From positions 1 to 64,000 of the forward strand of contig JAJFJD010000043.1 in assembly GCA_021774335.1 (NCBI GenBank): a stretch of 64,000 bases of DNA. Reading direction: 5' to 3'. Below, in pieces: positions 26,891-35,883 of the stretch. The DNA comes from Alphaproteobacteria bacterium. Its GTDB lineage: Bacteria; Pseudomonadota; Alphaproteobacteria; UBA8366. The notes under the pieces were generated by a model. That model saw only the letters and a program-made list of their open reading frames with translations. It was not told the origin of the DNA and did no database searches. Numbering within the stretch: the stretch's first letter is position 1; each line of letters starts with the position of its first letter. The translations under genes were made by a program, and so were the position numbers.

Positions 26891-29868
26891 ATGGAATGCA
26901 GGGCAACGACGGCGGCCGTTTGTCGCTCATGATCGACCTGGAACGCTGCATCGGCTGCAAGAGCTGCGAAGTCGCGTGCAAGCAGGAGCACGGGCTCGGC
27001 CCCGGCGAGTACCGCAACAAGGTGATCTGGCTCGGCAACGATACCGCGCCGGCGCTCGATTTCCTGACCGTTACCTGCCAGCATTGCGACCGTCCGGCCT
27101 GCCTCCGCGCCTGTCCGGTCAATCCGAAGGCCATCGAGAAAGACCCCGTGACCGGCGTGGTAAGCGTCAACGAGGACCGCTGTACCGGCTGCGGGGAGTG
27201 CGTGATCGCCTGCCCCTACGGCGCCATGGGCTATGACGCCGCCGGACATCACGCGGTGAAATGCGACCTTTGTTCTGACCGGCGCGAGAACGGACAAGGT
27301 CCCGCCTGTGCCAGCGTTTGCCCCGGACACGCGATCAACTTCGGCGAACACCAGGACCTGGTGGCCATGGCGCTGGCGGAAGACCGCACGATCCGCGACA
27401 ACGACCATTTCCTGATGGGCCCGGGCACGGTCTATCTGGACCGAATCCCGCGTCCCGAATCAGACGCCTTCGGAGCGCTGGCGCATGACCAAGACCCGAT
27501 CGCGGGCCGCACGCCGCCCGCTTTCATGGAGTCGGCCGCCGCCAAGGAATCGGTGGCGGACGCCGGCGCGGACTATCCCTACGGCCAGCCGCGCGAAGAC
27601 CGCACCGCCGACCGGATGGAACCGGGCGGCTGTAACCTCTGTTTCAACTGCTGCAGCACCCAGTTTCATTTCAAGGGCGACAAGTTGGTCCGGGTAACCG
27701 GCAACGAATCCGATCCGGTCCTCAAGGGCAAAGTCTGTCCCAAGTCGCAACTGACGCTGCAGCTCTACAACAACGAAAAGCGGTTGACGCAACCGCTCAA
27801 ACGGGTCGGCGAACGCGGAGAGAACAAGTTCGAGCCGATCAGTTGGGACCAGGCGCTCGACGAGATCGCCGAAAAGCTAAAATCGGTGCGCGACGAATTC
27901 GGCCCCGAAGCGCTGGCGCTCTACGTCGGGACGCGAACCGGCATCCTGACCAAGAACGGCTATTCCCGTCTGTTCGCGCAGATGTGGGGCACCCATAACT
28001 TCGAGGGCACCGACCCGTTCTGCGCGGCCGGCAAGAATCTGTCCTATATGATGACGCAGGGCACCATCGGCAGCGGCAACAGCTACACGCCGGACGACAT
28101 GGGCAGCGCCGAACTCTACGTCTATATCGGCGACAACCAGGGTGAAACGCGGCCGGTCTATTTCGGCATGGTGAACGACTGGCGCATCCGCAACAAAGCG
28201 AAGATGGTCGTCGTCGATCCACGCCTGACGGTGACCGCAAGCAAGGCGGACCGCTGGCTGCCGATCCGCCCGGGAACCGACATGGCGCTCGGCCTCGCCC
28301 TGTCCCATCACATCCTGACGAACGACCTGCATGATCGAAAATTTTGCGACGAGTGGGTGCTCGGATGGGAAAACTGGCGCGACCAGATCATCGAGAAAGG
28401 CTATACCGCCGACTGGGCCGCGCCGATCACCGGAATCCCGGCGGACGACATTCGCCGCCTCGCGGAGGAGATCGCGGGTGCCGACGGTTGCGTGATCTTC
28501 GCCAGCCGCGGCGTCAACCAACACACCAATTCGGTACAGTCCAACCGCACGCTGATGTATGTCGCGGCGATCACAGGGAACTGGGGCCGCCAAGGCGGGG
28601 CCTTCTTCAACATGTCAGCGGGACCGCCCGTCGCGGCCAACGCGCCGGCGGACCGCCGGCCGGCAATTGAACGGCCAATGATCCGGAAAAGCCCCGTGGG
28701 CTGGACCGAGGCGATGCGCCACGGAAAACCGTATCCCCTGAAGGCGATGATCGCCTGCAACAATCCGCTCGGCCAATGGCCCGGTCAGGACGAATCCCGG
28801 GACGCCCTCCTTGCCCTCGACCTGCTGGTGCATATCGAACTCTTCCCCAACGAGACGTCCGCCTATGCGGACTACGTGTTGCCGGCCGCGGCCGGGATCG
28901 AAAAAGGCGAGATCGGCCGGTCGAACGACGACCGCCGCATCGTCTGGATCGACCGCATGATCGATCCGCCCGGCGAAGCCAAGCCGGACGGCTGGATCTG
29001 GATCGAGCTGGGCAAGCGGTTCGGCTTCGACGACGTGTTGAAGGAGGAATACAAGGACTCCGCCCTCTTCTGGGACGAGATGTGCATCGACAACGATCAT
29101 CTGCGCGGCGTCACGCAACGGCGGCTGCATTCGACGCCTTATCGCTGGGTGCGGTTCCCGGTTGCCACCGAGGATGCGCCGGAACAGGACACGCTGTATC
29201 TCGAAGGGACCACCGCCACCGGCAAGCCGGAAGGCACGCGCTTCCCCACGCCCAGCGGCAAGCTCGAATTCTGGACGCCCGAATTAGAGGAAAAGTTCAC
29301 GACGCTCGGCCTGTCCGCCGTTCCGGAATTCTACAGCGAACGCGAACAGCTGATGGACCTGCCCTATATGCAGTTGACCGAAGGTGACGATACGGCAAGC
29401 GTGCTGTCGCCCTTCTACAAAGTGCCGACACACGCGAACAAGGGCCAGATCATACCGCCAAGCAACCAGTCGCCCGGCATCGAATTGCGGGCGCAGGGCT
29501 TCGACACTGAACTCGTCACCGGCCGCCCGCCGGCGCCGCATTTCCATAGCTGGACGCATTATTTCTGGCAGGCTCAGGAAATGTGGCCCGACCTTTATGT
29601 GCAGATCCATCCGGACCGGGCGAAGGACCATGGCATCGAGGACGGCGCGCGAGTTCGCGTCGAAACCTCACACGGCGAGATCGAAGCGGTCGCCTGGCTG
29701 CATGCGGGAATCCGACCGACCGCCGTCTTCATCCCCATCGGCTGGGGCGAGCGGCAACCGTTCCATCCGTGGCGCTCGGTCAACTTCCTGACCGACAAAA
29801 CCCAGCGCGATCCGATTTCCGATCAGACCAACCTGAAAACTTTGTTATGCCGAATTTCGCCCGCATGA
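26884..29868 (+). CDS. Fused four-cluster ferredoxin / molybdopterin oxidoreductase
   Basis: About 994 aa if started at ATG 26884 (ATG 26866 and 26896 are alternatives; no strong ribosome site decides). Residues about 15-190 form an NrfC/PhsB-like electron-transfer domain with four Cys groups: CIGCKSCEVACKQ, CQHCDRPACLRACP, CTGCGECVIACP, and CDLC..CASVCPGH. After a linker, residues about 248-990 form a bis-MGD enzyme of the DMSO reductase superfamily: a further 4Fe-4S site (GCNLCFNCC..KVCPKS), Cys about 380 in DPFCAAGKN as the probable Mo ligand, ASRGVNQHTNS, and the C-terminal MGD-binding domain. These two parts are normally separate subunits. No Tat signal is seen, so it appears cytoplasmic. 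The substrate is unknown. Confidence 0.85.
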   Translation: MVDGMQGNDGGRLSLMIDLERCIGCKSCEVACKQEHGLGPGEYRNKVIWLGNDTAPALDFLTVTCQHCDRPACLRACPVNPKAIEKDPVTGVVSVNEDRCTGCGECVIACPYGAMGYDAAGHHAVKCDLCSDRRENGQGPACASVCPGHAINFGEHQDLVAMALAEDRTIRDNDHFLMGPGTVYLDRIPRPESDAFGALAHDQDPIAGRTPPAFMESAAAKESVADAGADYPYGQPREDRTADRMEPGGCNLCFNCCSTQFHFKGDKLVRVTGNESDPVLKGKVCPKSQLTLQLYNNEKRLTQPLKRVGERGENKFEPISWDQALDEIAEKLKSVRDEFGPEALALYVGTRTGILTKNGYSRLFAQMWGTHNFEGTDPFCAAGKNLSYMMTQGTIGSGNSYTPDDMGSAELYVYIGDNQGETRPVYFGMVNDWRIRNKAKMVVVDPRLTVTASKADRWLPIRPGTDMALGLALSHHILTNDLHDRKFCDEWVLGWENWRDQIIEKGYTADWAAPITGIPADDIRRLAEEIAGADGCVIFASRGVNQHTNSVQSNRTLMYVAAITGNWGRQGGAFFNMSAGPPVAANAPADRRPAIERPMIRKSPVGWTEAMRHGKPYPLKAMIACNNPLGQWPGQDESRDALLALDLLVHIELFPNETSAYADYVLPAAAGIEKGEIGRSNDDRRIVWIDRMIDPPGEAKPDGWIWIELGKRFGFDDVLKEEYKDSALFWDEMCIDNDHLRGVTQRRLHSTPYRWVRFPVATEDAPEQDTLYLEGTTATGKPEGTRFPTPSGKLEFWTPELEEKFTTLGLSAVPEFYSEREQLMDLPYMQLTEGDDTASVLSPFYKVPTHANKGQIIPPSNQSPGIELRAQGFDTELVTGRPPAPHFHSWTHYFWQAQEMWPDLYVQIHPDRAKDHGIEDGARVRVETSHGEIEAVAWLHAGIRPTAVFIPIGWGERQPFHPWRSVNFLTDKTQRDPISDQTNLKTLLCRISPA

Positions 29869-29957
29869 CCTGTGTAATGCGCGGAAAATAAAGCCCCATC
29901 AAGCTTGACAAGGTATGCCAAAGCCGCCGACCATTTAGAAAATGTAATGTGAATCGG

Positions 29958-30932
29958 ATGAGCAGACGGTTACCTCCTCTAAATGCTGTGCGCGCGTTCG
30001 AAGCGGCCGCGCGGCATATGAGCATTTCAAAAGCCGCCGGGGAACTGCACGTCACGCCCGCGGCGATCAGCCGCCAAGTAAAACTCCTCGAAGACCATCT
30101 CGGCATGCAGCTCTTTCGCCGCCTCAACCGGGCGCTTCTTCTGACCCATGCCGGACAGGCCTGCCTGCCGGGATTGCGCGACGGTCTTGATCAAATTTCC
30201 AACGCTGTCGACCGGCTGCGCGATGTCGATACGCAGATCGGCCTGACCGTTAGCAGCTCGGCATCGATCGCCGCCAAATGGCTGGTGCCCCGCCTGCACC
30301 GCTTCCAGGCGAAACATCCGGATATCGATGTCCGGGTCGCGGCCTCGCACCGGCTAGCGGACTTCTCACGCGACGAAATCGACATCGCCATCCGTTTCGG
30401 GTCCGGGAACCATCCCGGCCTGCGCGCCGAGCGTTTGATGGGCGAGGAAGTCTTCCCGGTCTGCAGCCCGAAAATCATCACCGAGGATATGCCGCTGCGG
30501 ACGCCCGCAGATTTGAAACACCATACCCTGCTGCACGATGAGGGCTATCTGCACTACGCCGATGAAGGGAACAAACTGCACGAGACCTTCCCGACATGGT
30601 CAAGCTGGCTCTCCGACGCCGGCGTCGATGATATCGATACGGCGCGCGGCCCTCGGTTTAGCCTGTCGAGCACGGCCATCCAAGCCGCGGTAGAAGGACT
30701 AGGCGTCACGCTCGGCCGCAGCGTTCTGGTAGAATCAGACCTGTCCACCGGCTTGCTGGTGAAACCCTTCGAGGTCGCCGCCTGTTCCACCTTCGCCTAT
30801 TACATCGTGTCGCCGGACAAGGCGATGGAGCGCGACAATGTGGTCGCCTTCCGCGACTGGCTGTTCATGGAAGCCGGCGGGCGGGCAACGGCCGATCACA
30901 ACAGCCAACCGGCTGCCGGGCGTCCGCACTAG
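29958..30932 (+). CDS. LysR-family regulator, GcvA-like
   Basis: 324 aa from ATG 29958; a GTG lies three codons earlier. The N-terminus RRLPPLNAVRAFEAAARHMSISKAAGELHVTPAAISRQ is characteristic of the GcvA/AmpR subgroup, with the DNA-binding helix at about 35-55. The effector domain follows, including DIDVRVAASHRLADF and DIAIRFGSGNHPGL. It lies 90 bp after the molybdopterin oxidoreductase, same strand, and ends 17 bp from the convergent TRAP operon. It could regulate either; sequence does not decide. Confidence 0.9.
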   Translation: MSRRLPPLNAVRAFEAAARHMSISKAAGELHVTPAAISRQVKLLEDHLGMQLFRRLNRALLLTHAGQACLPGLRDGLDQISNAVDRLRDVDTQIGLTVSSSASIAAKWLVPRLHRFQAKHPDIDVRVAASHRLADFSRDEIDIAIRFGSGNHPGLRAERLMGEEVFPVCSPKIITEDMPLRTPADLKHHTLLHDEGYLHYADEGNKLHETFPTWSSWLSDAGVDDIDTARGPRFSLSSTAIQAAVEGLGVTLGRSVLVESDLSTGLLVKPFEVAACSTFAYYIVSPDKAMERDNVVAFRDWLFMEAGGRATADHNSQPAAGRPH

Positions 30933-30949
30933 CGACCGCGATTTGAATT

Positions 30950-33370
30950 TCAAGCTGCCGACGACCCCGCGTCCGCTCGTGACTGCCGATGTTGCATCAA
31001 CAGTTGCCCGGCCCCGATCACCGCGCCGCACGCGTTCAACCAAACCATATCCATGAACAGCATAAGCGCTGCTGCAAGAAGAACGGCACGGCTGACAAAC
31101 CCGAGCGTTACCCAGCCTTGCCCGATCGCCGCCATCGAAACGAGGAAGATACCCGAGCCGCAAACCGCCAATCGATACATACTGTCGAGGAGCGAGCCTT
31201 CAAGCAGCAACAATTCGGGATGGTAGACGAAGAGATACGGCACAATGAATGCCGTGATCGCAAGGCGGCACGCCATCACCGCGGTTCGAAGCGGATCCGC
31301 CTTGGAAAGCCCCGACGCGCCATAGGCCGCCAGCGCCACCGGCGGCGTGATCGAACTCAGGACGCCGTAGTAGAATATGAACATGTGGGCTGCCACGATC
31401 GGTGCACCCAACTTGCCGATGGCGGGCGCGACCACGATCACGAGCAGCAGATAGGCCGCCACGGTCGGCAACCCCATGCCCATGACCAACGACGCGATCA
31501 TCACCAGGAAAAAGGCCAAAAACAACGACGTGGACGCCATGTCGGTGACCAGGATGGAAATCCGCACCCCAGCCGCGGTGAGTACCAGCAACCCGACGAT
31601 AGTGCCGATGACATAGGTCGCCGCGACGAGACTCATTGCGTTCTTCGCACCCTTGTCGAACCCGTCGACGATAGCGCGGCCAAGCGGGGCAAGCCCCGTT
31701 TCCAGCGCGCCCTCTGTCGGCACCGACCCGGCCGCCCCCTTCAGCAACAGGGCGACAAAAGCAAGAAAGGCTATCCCGGCGACCGCCGCCCAGACATGGT
31801 CCTCGACCAAGCCACCGACCGACAGAAAGCCGGACCAGTCCGCGACGGCCAGCGCGGCGGGCAGGATGACTGGGAACCGGCGTAACGCCGGATAGCCGAG
31901 ACAAAGCACCGCGACGCCGACCAGCAGAAGTCGCAGCACCGGCGTCTCGCCAAAAACAGGGAGCGGCACGCTGAACTGAAACAGACCTTTCGCACCCGCG
32001 GCGGCAACGCACAGCGCCAATAGAAAGAGCCCGAAAACACAGACCGCGGCGACCCCGCGCCGCCCCCATTCGCCATTCGCCTCGCGCAAGGCGCGAACCA
32101 GGTCGATCAACACCAGCAAAGTGATCGTCGCCTTGAAACCGGCCAAGCCCGGCGTCTCACCGCCAATGATGCTGACCAACAGCATCAGGATCGGAATGAG
32201 AAGGTATCCTCCGGCACGGATTTGATCTCGGATGATCGGTATCTCGGACCGGGGCAGACGTTCCAACCCCAATCGGAGTGATTCGAAATAGATCGCGCAG
32301 GACAAGCTGGCGAAATACAGCACGGCCGGGATCAATGCGTAGAGCATCAGCTTTGCGTAGGACACGCCGATGATCTCGGACATGATAAACACGCTCGCCC
32401 CCATGATCGGCGGCACGATCTGCCCACCGCAGGAGGCAACCGCTTCGACCGCGCCGGCAAAAACCCGCGTGAACCCGGTGCGGATCATCAAGGGGATGGT
32501 GAAGGCGCCCGTGCTCACCACATTCGCCATCGTGCTGCCGGACACCATGCCGAACATCGAACTGGCGGCAACGGCGGCCTGCGCCGGTCCGCCGCGATAC
32601 CGCCCGGTCAGGGCGAAGGCGAGCCGGATGAACACTTGGCCCGCACCGGTACTCTCCAACAGGCCGGCGAACAAAATGAAAATAAAGATGAATTGGCTCA
32701 TGATCGCCGCGATCGTTCCGTAGGTCCCTTCCGATGTCAGCCACAGATAGGCTGCCATGCGATCGAGGCGTTCTCCCTGAAACGGATAGATCGAGGGATC
32801 CAAGAGGCCGCGTATGTCTGGAATCAGCAGCGACAACGCAACAGCCACCACGAAAGCGGCCGCGGCCTTCGGCGAGGCGAAGCGACGCAAGAGTTCCGCC
32901 GTCACAACGGGCAGCAAAACGATGATGAATACGTCGCCGAAATAGGTATAAACGATCGCTCCAAGAGCGATCAGGAACAACGGCAATCCAACCGACCGGC
33001 GCACCATTTCCAGCAACATGACCGGCCCGGCAACCGCCATGATCAAGTCGAGCTGTGTCTCCGCGCCGCTCCGATCGGCGAGCGCATCCTCCTCAAGAAT
33101 TAGAAAGAGGCAGGTGACGAAGGCTATGGCGATGCAGGAAATATCCCAGGCGATTGCCACACTTCGCCGGCCGGCAGACAATTCCGCCTTCTCCGGCCAA
33201 TTCGCCGCCGGGAACAGCAGAAACACCATGACCGCCGAGAACAGCAGCAGCGTGGCGCGCTGCACGAGCGGCGACAGAACACCGAATCCGACCGTGTAGA
33301 GTTCGAATACGCATACCGAAAGCGACAGCAACAGGCAAACCCGCGCTCGCAGTGACAGATAGGTCTGCAC
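30950..33370 (-). CDS. TRAP transporter fused permease (DctQM type), TAXI system 1
   Basis: 806 aa, GTG start at 33370 with GGGAGGATCG directly upstream. About 18-20 hydrophobic segments: an N-terminal four-helix DctQ-like part fused to the 12-helix DctM part. Signature segments include GSTMANVVSTGAFTIPLMIRTGF, VEAVASCGGQIVPPIMGASVFIMSEI and VMGMGLPTVAAYLLLVIVVAPA. Together with the binding protein encoded just upstream (33467-34438) it should form a sodium- or proton-driven uptake system for an organic acid. The C-terminal extension has extra helices, as in larger members of this family. Confidence 0.9.
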   Translation of the reverse strand: MQTYLSLRARVCLLLSLSVCVFELYTVGFGVLSPLVQRATLLLFSAVMVFLLFPAANWPEKAELSAGRRSVAIAWDISCIAIAFVTCLFLILEEDALADRSGAETQLDLIMAVAGPVMLLEMVRRSVGLPLFLIALGAIVYTYFGDVFIIVLLPVVTAELLRRFASPKAAAAFVVAVALSLLIPDIRGLLDPSIYPFQGERLDRMAAYLWLTSEGTYGTIAAIMSQFIFIFILFAGLLESTGAGQVFIRLAFALTGRYRGGPAQAAVAASSMFGMVSGSTMANVVSTGAFTIPLMIRTGFTRVFAGAVEAVASCGGQIVPPIMGASVFIMSEIIGVSYAKLMLYALIPAVLYFASLSCAIYFESLRLGLERLPRSEIPIIRDQIRAGGYLLIPILMLLVSIIGGETPGLAGFKATITLLVLIDLVRALREANGEWGRRGVAAVCVFGLFLLALCVAAAGAKGLFQFSVPLPVFGETPVLRLLLVGVAVLCLGYPALRRFPVILPAALAVADWSGFLSVGGLVEDHVWAAVAGIAFLAFVALLLKGAAGSVPTEGALETGLAPLGRAIVDGFDKGAKNAMSLVAATYVIGTIVGLLVLTAAGVRISILVTDMASTSLFLAFFLVMIASLVMGMGLPTVAAYLLLVIVVAPAIGKLGAPIVAAHMFIFYYGVLSSITPPVALAAYGASGLSKADPLRTAVMACRLAITAFIVPYLFVYHPELLLLEGSLLDSMYRLAVCGSGIFLVSMAAIGQGWVTLGFVSRAVLLAAALMLFMDMVWLNACGAVIGAGQLLMQHRQSRADAGSSAA

Positions 33371-33466
33371 CGATCCTCCCCTCCCGGCGACACAAGGCCG
33401 ACCGCCGCCGATCCGTCGACCGGACCGCAGCGGGCGTTTGTGTCTACCGTCTTCTAACGGCGTTCC

Positions 33467-34438
33467 CTACTTGCAGCCGGCGACGCCCTTTTCCTTATAG
33501 TAGCGCTTCGCCCCCTCATGGAGCGGCAAGGACAAGCCCGTGCAAACCCCGGCGAGCGTGACGCTTTTCGCCGCTTTCGCCGTGCCGTGGAAATCCTCGA
33601 GATTCTCAAACAGAACCTTGGTGACCTTATAGACGACATCGGCAGAGACGCTGTCGGCCGTCGAGAAACCGAAGAACATCGACATGGTGTTCACCGCTTC
33701 CTTGTTGACCTGATTGTCGCCATAGGCACCCGGCGCAATCGAGGAGACCTGCAGACCCGGGCCGTATTTCTTCAACACGCTGTCGACCGCGCTCTTGTCC
33801 ATGTCGACGATCCGAACCTTGCGGACGGCGGTGATCTCCTGCACCGCGCTCATCGGCGGCAGGCCCATTGTCAGATGAGCGTCGACGCTCTTATCCCGAA
33901 GGGCCCCGAAGCCACCGCTGAAGCCGGGTGTGAGTTCTTTGTAGTCGCCCTTCTTAAGACCATGGGCCTCGAAGAAAAAGCGGCCGAAGGTCTGCGTCGT
34001 GCTCGACGCCGAACCAACCGAAATCCGCTTGCCCTTGAAGTCCTTGACGGAGTTGATCCCCGACCCGGCGAGGGTCAACCAATGAAAAGACCCGAACGGA
34101 TATGCCAGAACGGCCCGCAGGTTCTTCTTCGGCCCTTCCTTTTCGAAACGGCGTGTGCCCTTGTAGGCCCAAGCGCCGATCGGACCGCCGAGGCCCCAGG
34201 CGAATTCCGCGCCGCCTTTGGCGAGGATCCGAGCCTGCGCGACCATGCCTTTGGCCGACTGCGGCGTGGCATCGATGCCGCCTTTGTCCTTCAGGATCTT
34301 GCTGAGGCCGACGGCGAATTGATAGGGCTGCCCCTTCACACCACCGCCGAGAATGGTCACTTTCTCCGCCGCAATGGCGTTCGGCGCCGCATAGCCGGCA
34401 ATCGCCAGCGCGGCTGCAAAGATGAGTCCGTGTCGCAT
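33467..34438 (-). CDS. TAXI-family TRAP solute-binding protein, system 1
   Basis: 323 aa from ATG 34438, set by the strong GGGAGGAA site and the signal peptide it exposes (RHGLIFAAALAIAGYAAPNAIAAEK). Mature part: VTILGGGVKGQPYQFAVGLSKIL, then AWGLGGPIGAWAYKGTRRFEKEG, NLRAVLAYPFGSFHWLTLAGSGINSVKDFKGKRISVGSASSTTQ, typical of the TAXI group of periplasmic binding proteins. The ligand is unknown; glutamate or other dicarboxylates are bound by some homologues. Forms a pair with the permease downstream. Confidence 0.88.
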   Translation of the reverse strand: MRHGLIFAAALAIAGYAAPNAIAAEKVTILGGGVKGQPYQFAVGLSKILKDKGGIDATPQSAKGMVAQARILAKGGAEFAWGLGGPIGAWAYKGTRRFEKEGPKKNLRAVLAYPFGSFHWLTLAGSGINSVKDFKGKRISVGSASSTTQTFGRFFFEAHGLKKGDYKELTPGFSGGFGALRDKSVDAHLTMGLPPMSAVQEITAVRKVRIVDMDKSAVDSVLKKYGPGLQVSSIAPGAYGDNQVNKEAVNTMSMFFGFSTADSVSADVVYKVTKVLFENLEDFHGTAKAAKSVTLAGVCTGLSLPLHEGAKRYYKEKGVAGCK

Positions 34439-34499
34439 GGTTTTTCCTCCCTGATTGTGTTGGTTGATTTCGATTGTACCGGATAAGCCAAATCGGCGC

Positions 34500-34964
34500 T
34501 CACGGCCGGGTAATGATCCACTCCTCGCTAATCTTCGTTCCGGATTCCCGAATGACTTTGGATATCGGACAGAATTTCGCGAGGTCCGTTTTGACGGTCT
34601 CGATCGCCGCTTCGTCGGCATCGGTCGTCATGGCTATCGTCAGCGCGATCTCGGGAAACGGGACCGCGATTTCCTCTTTCATATCCGCGCCGCGACGATC
34701 GAACTTCGCTTCGGCGTCAACGGTCATAGCCTGCACCGCCACGCCATTGGCCGCGGCGAGCTTCTGACTGATCCGGTTCGTGCAGCCGATCAGCGCCGCA
34801 ATCATCGTCTGGGTCGGTGACATCCCCTCACCGGACCCGCCCCGCTCCAACGGCTCATCGACAACCATGGTAAGGCTATCCGCGGAAACATCGGTCCGCG
34901 CATGGGTCGTGCACTCGCCGTGTAGCTTCATCGTCACAACGGTTTTTGGCTTTATGGTGACCAT
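34500..34964 (-). CDS. OsmC family protein
   Basis: 154 aa, one OsmC/Ohr domain. The two redox Cys are present: ALIGCTNRISQKL in the central helix and LAKFCPISKVI near the C-terminus. SPTQTMIAALIGC matches the OsmC pattern. Family members reduce organic or lipid hydroperoxides, or have unproven thiol functions. Strong ribosome site GGAGGAGG before the ATG. It sits inside the TRAP operon, 22 bp after the amidohydrolase, so it may protect against or process the imported compound. Confidence 0.88.
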   Translation of the reverse strand: MVTIKPKTVVTMKLHGECTTHARTDVSADSLTMVVDEPLERGGSGEGMSPTQTMIAALIGCTNRISQKLAAANGVAVQAMTVDAEAKFDRRGADMKEEIAVPFPEIALTIAMTTDADEAAIETVKTDLAKFCPISKVIRESGTKISEEWIITRP

Positions 34965-34986
34965 TGAATTTCCTCCTCCTAAACAA

Positions 34987-35874
34987 CTATTCGAACCCGT
35001 ATAACACCGTCGGATTGTCGACCAGGATGCGTTCCCGCATGGCGGCGTCGGGTGCGAAATCCGCCAGCATGTTCAACAAATCGCCATCATTCGGCATCTC
35101 CATTTTCACGAACGGATGCGGCCAGTCGCTGCCCCACAGGATGCGGTCCGGCGCGGTTTCGATAAGCGCCGACGCATAGGGCTGAACATCGTCATAGGGC
35201 GTCGTGGCCAATGTTGTGATCCGGTACGTCCCGGTCAGCTTGACCCAACAATTGCCATCGCTGAGCAGGCCGAGAAAATCCTGGAACCCCGGATTGTCCA
35301 ATCCCTTGTCGGTTTTCATGTAGCCGAGATGCCCGAAGACGATGTCGACGGGAAAGCGCGCGAAGGTCTTCCGCAGATCGGGGAAATCCGAGACATGGAT
35401 CAACACTTCGATATGCCAGCCAAAGCCGCGAATACGGTCGGCCATATGTTCCACGGCAGCCATGTCGCTAAACGGCATCCCGCCCTTATCGACGATGTTC
35501 ACGCGGATGCCGCGAACGCCGGCGGCGTTCAGCCGCTCGAGTTCGGCGTCGCTTACCGATTCATCGACCGCCGCGACAGCACGCAGGCGATCGGGTTCCC
35601 GGGCAACCGCGTCCAGCATGGCCGTATTATCGGTGCCGTAGACGCTGGGCTGTGTCAGGACGCCGCGCTCCATGCCGAGTACCGCATGCAGACGCAGAAA
35701 GTCCTCGAGCGACGCGTCCGGCGGCGTGTAACCCCGGCGGGGCGAGTAGCCGTATTTCGATTCCGGACCGAAAATATGCGCATGCGTATCGCACGCGAGC
35801 GGCGGAATCTCGAAATTCGGTTTCTTCGGTTTAGGGTCGGGTCCCTGGCAGACAGGTATGCTGTCTTGCGTCAT
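34987..35874 (-). CDS. Amidohydrolase-2 family protein (PDC lactonase / LigI-like)
   Basis: 295 aa. TIM-barrel metal hydrolase of the amidohydrolase_2 group: D-x-H motif CDTHAHIFGP near residue 30, EVLIHVSDFPDL, IVFGHLGYMKTDKG, and the catalytic Asp in ILWGSDWPHPF. The order and the ending (ILVDNPTVLYGFE) match the 2-pyrone-4,6-dicarboxylate lactonase and D-galactarolactone isomerase branch, which act on lactones of dicarboxylic acids. Lying between two TAXI-TRAP systems, it probably handles the imported acid or its lactone. Nine bases separate it from the permease upstream. Confidence 0.85.
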   Translation of the reverse strand: MTQDSIPVCQGPDPKPKKPNFEIPPLACDTHAHIFGPESKYGYSPRRGYTPPDASLEDFLRLHAVLGMERGVLTQPSVYGTDNTAMLDAVAREPDRLRAVAAVDESVSDAELERLNAAGVRGIRVNIVDKGGMPFSDMAAVEHMADRIRGFGWHIEVLIHVSDFPDLRKTFARFPVDIVFGHLGYMKTDKGLDNPGFQDFLGLLSDGNCWVKLTGTYRITTLATTPYDDVQPYASALIETAPDRILWGSDWPHPFVKMEMPNDGDLLNMLADFAPDAAMRERILVDNPTVLYGFE

Positions 35875-35883
35875 TCTTGATCC

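Noticed and set aside
27623..28023. Selenocysteine in the molybdopterin oxidoreductase
   Set aside because: The candidate Mo ligand codon is TGC (Cys) and the frame has no internal TGA.
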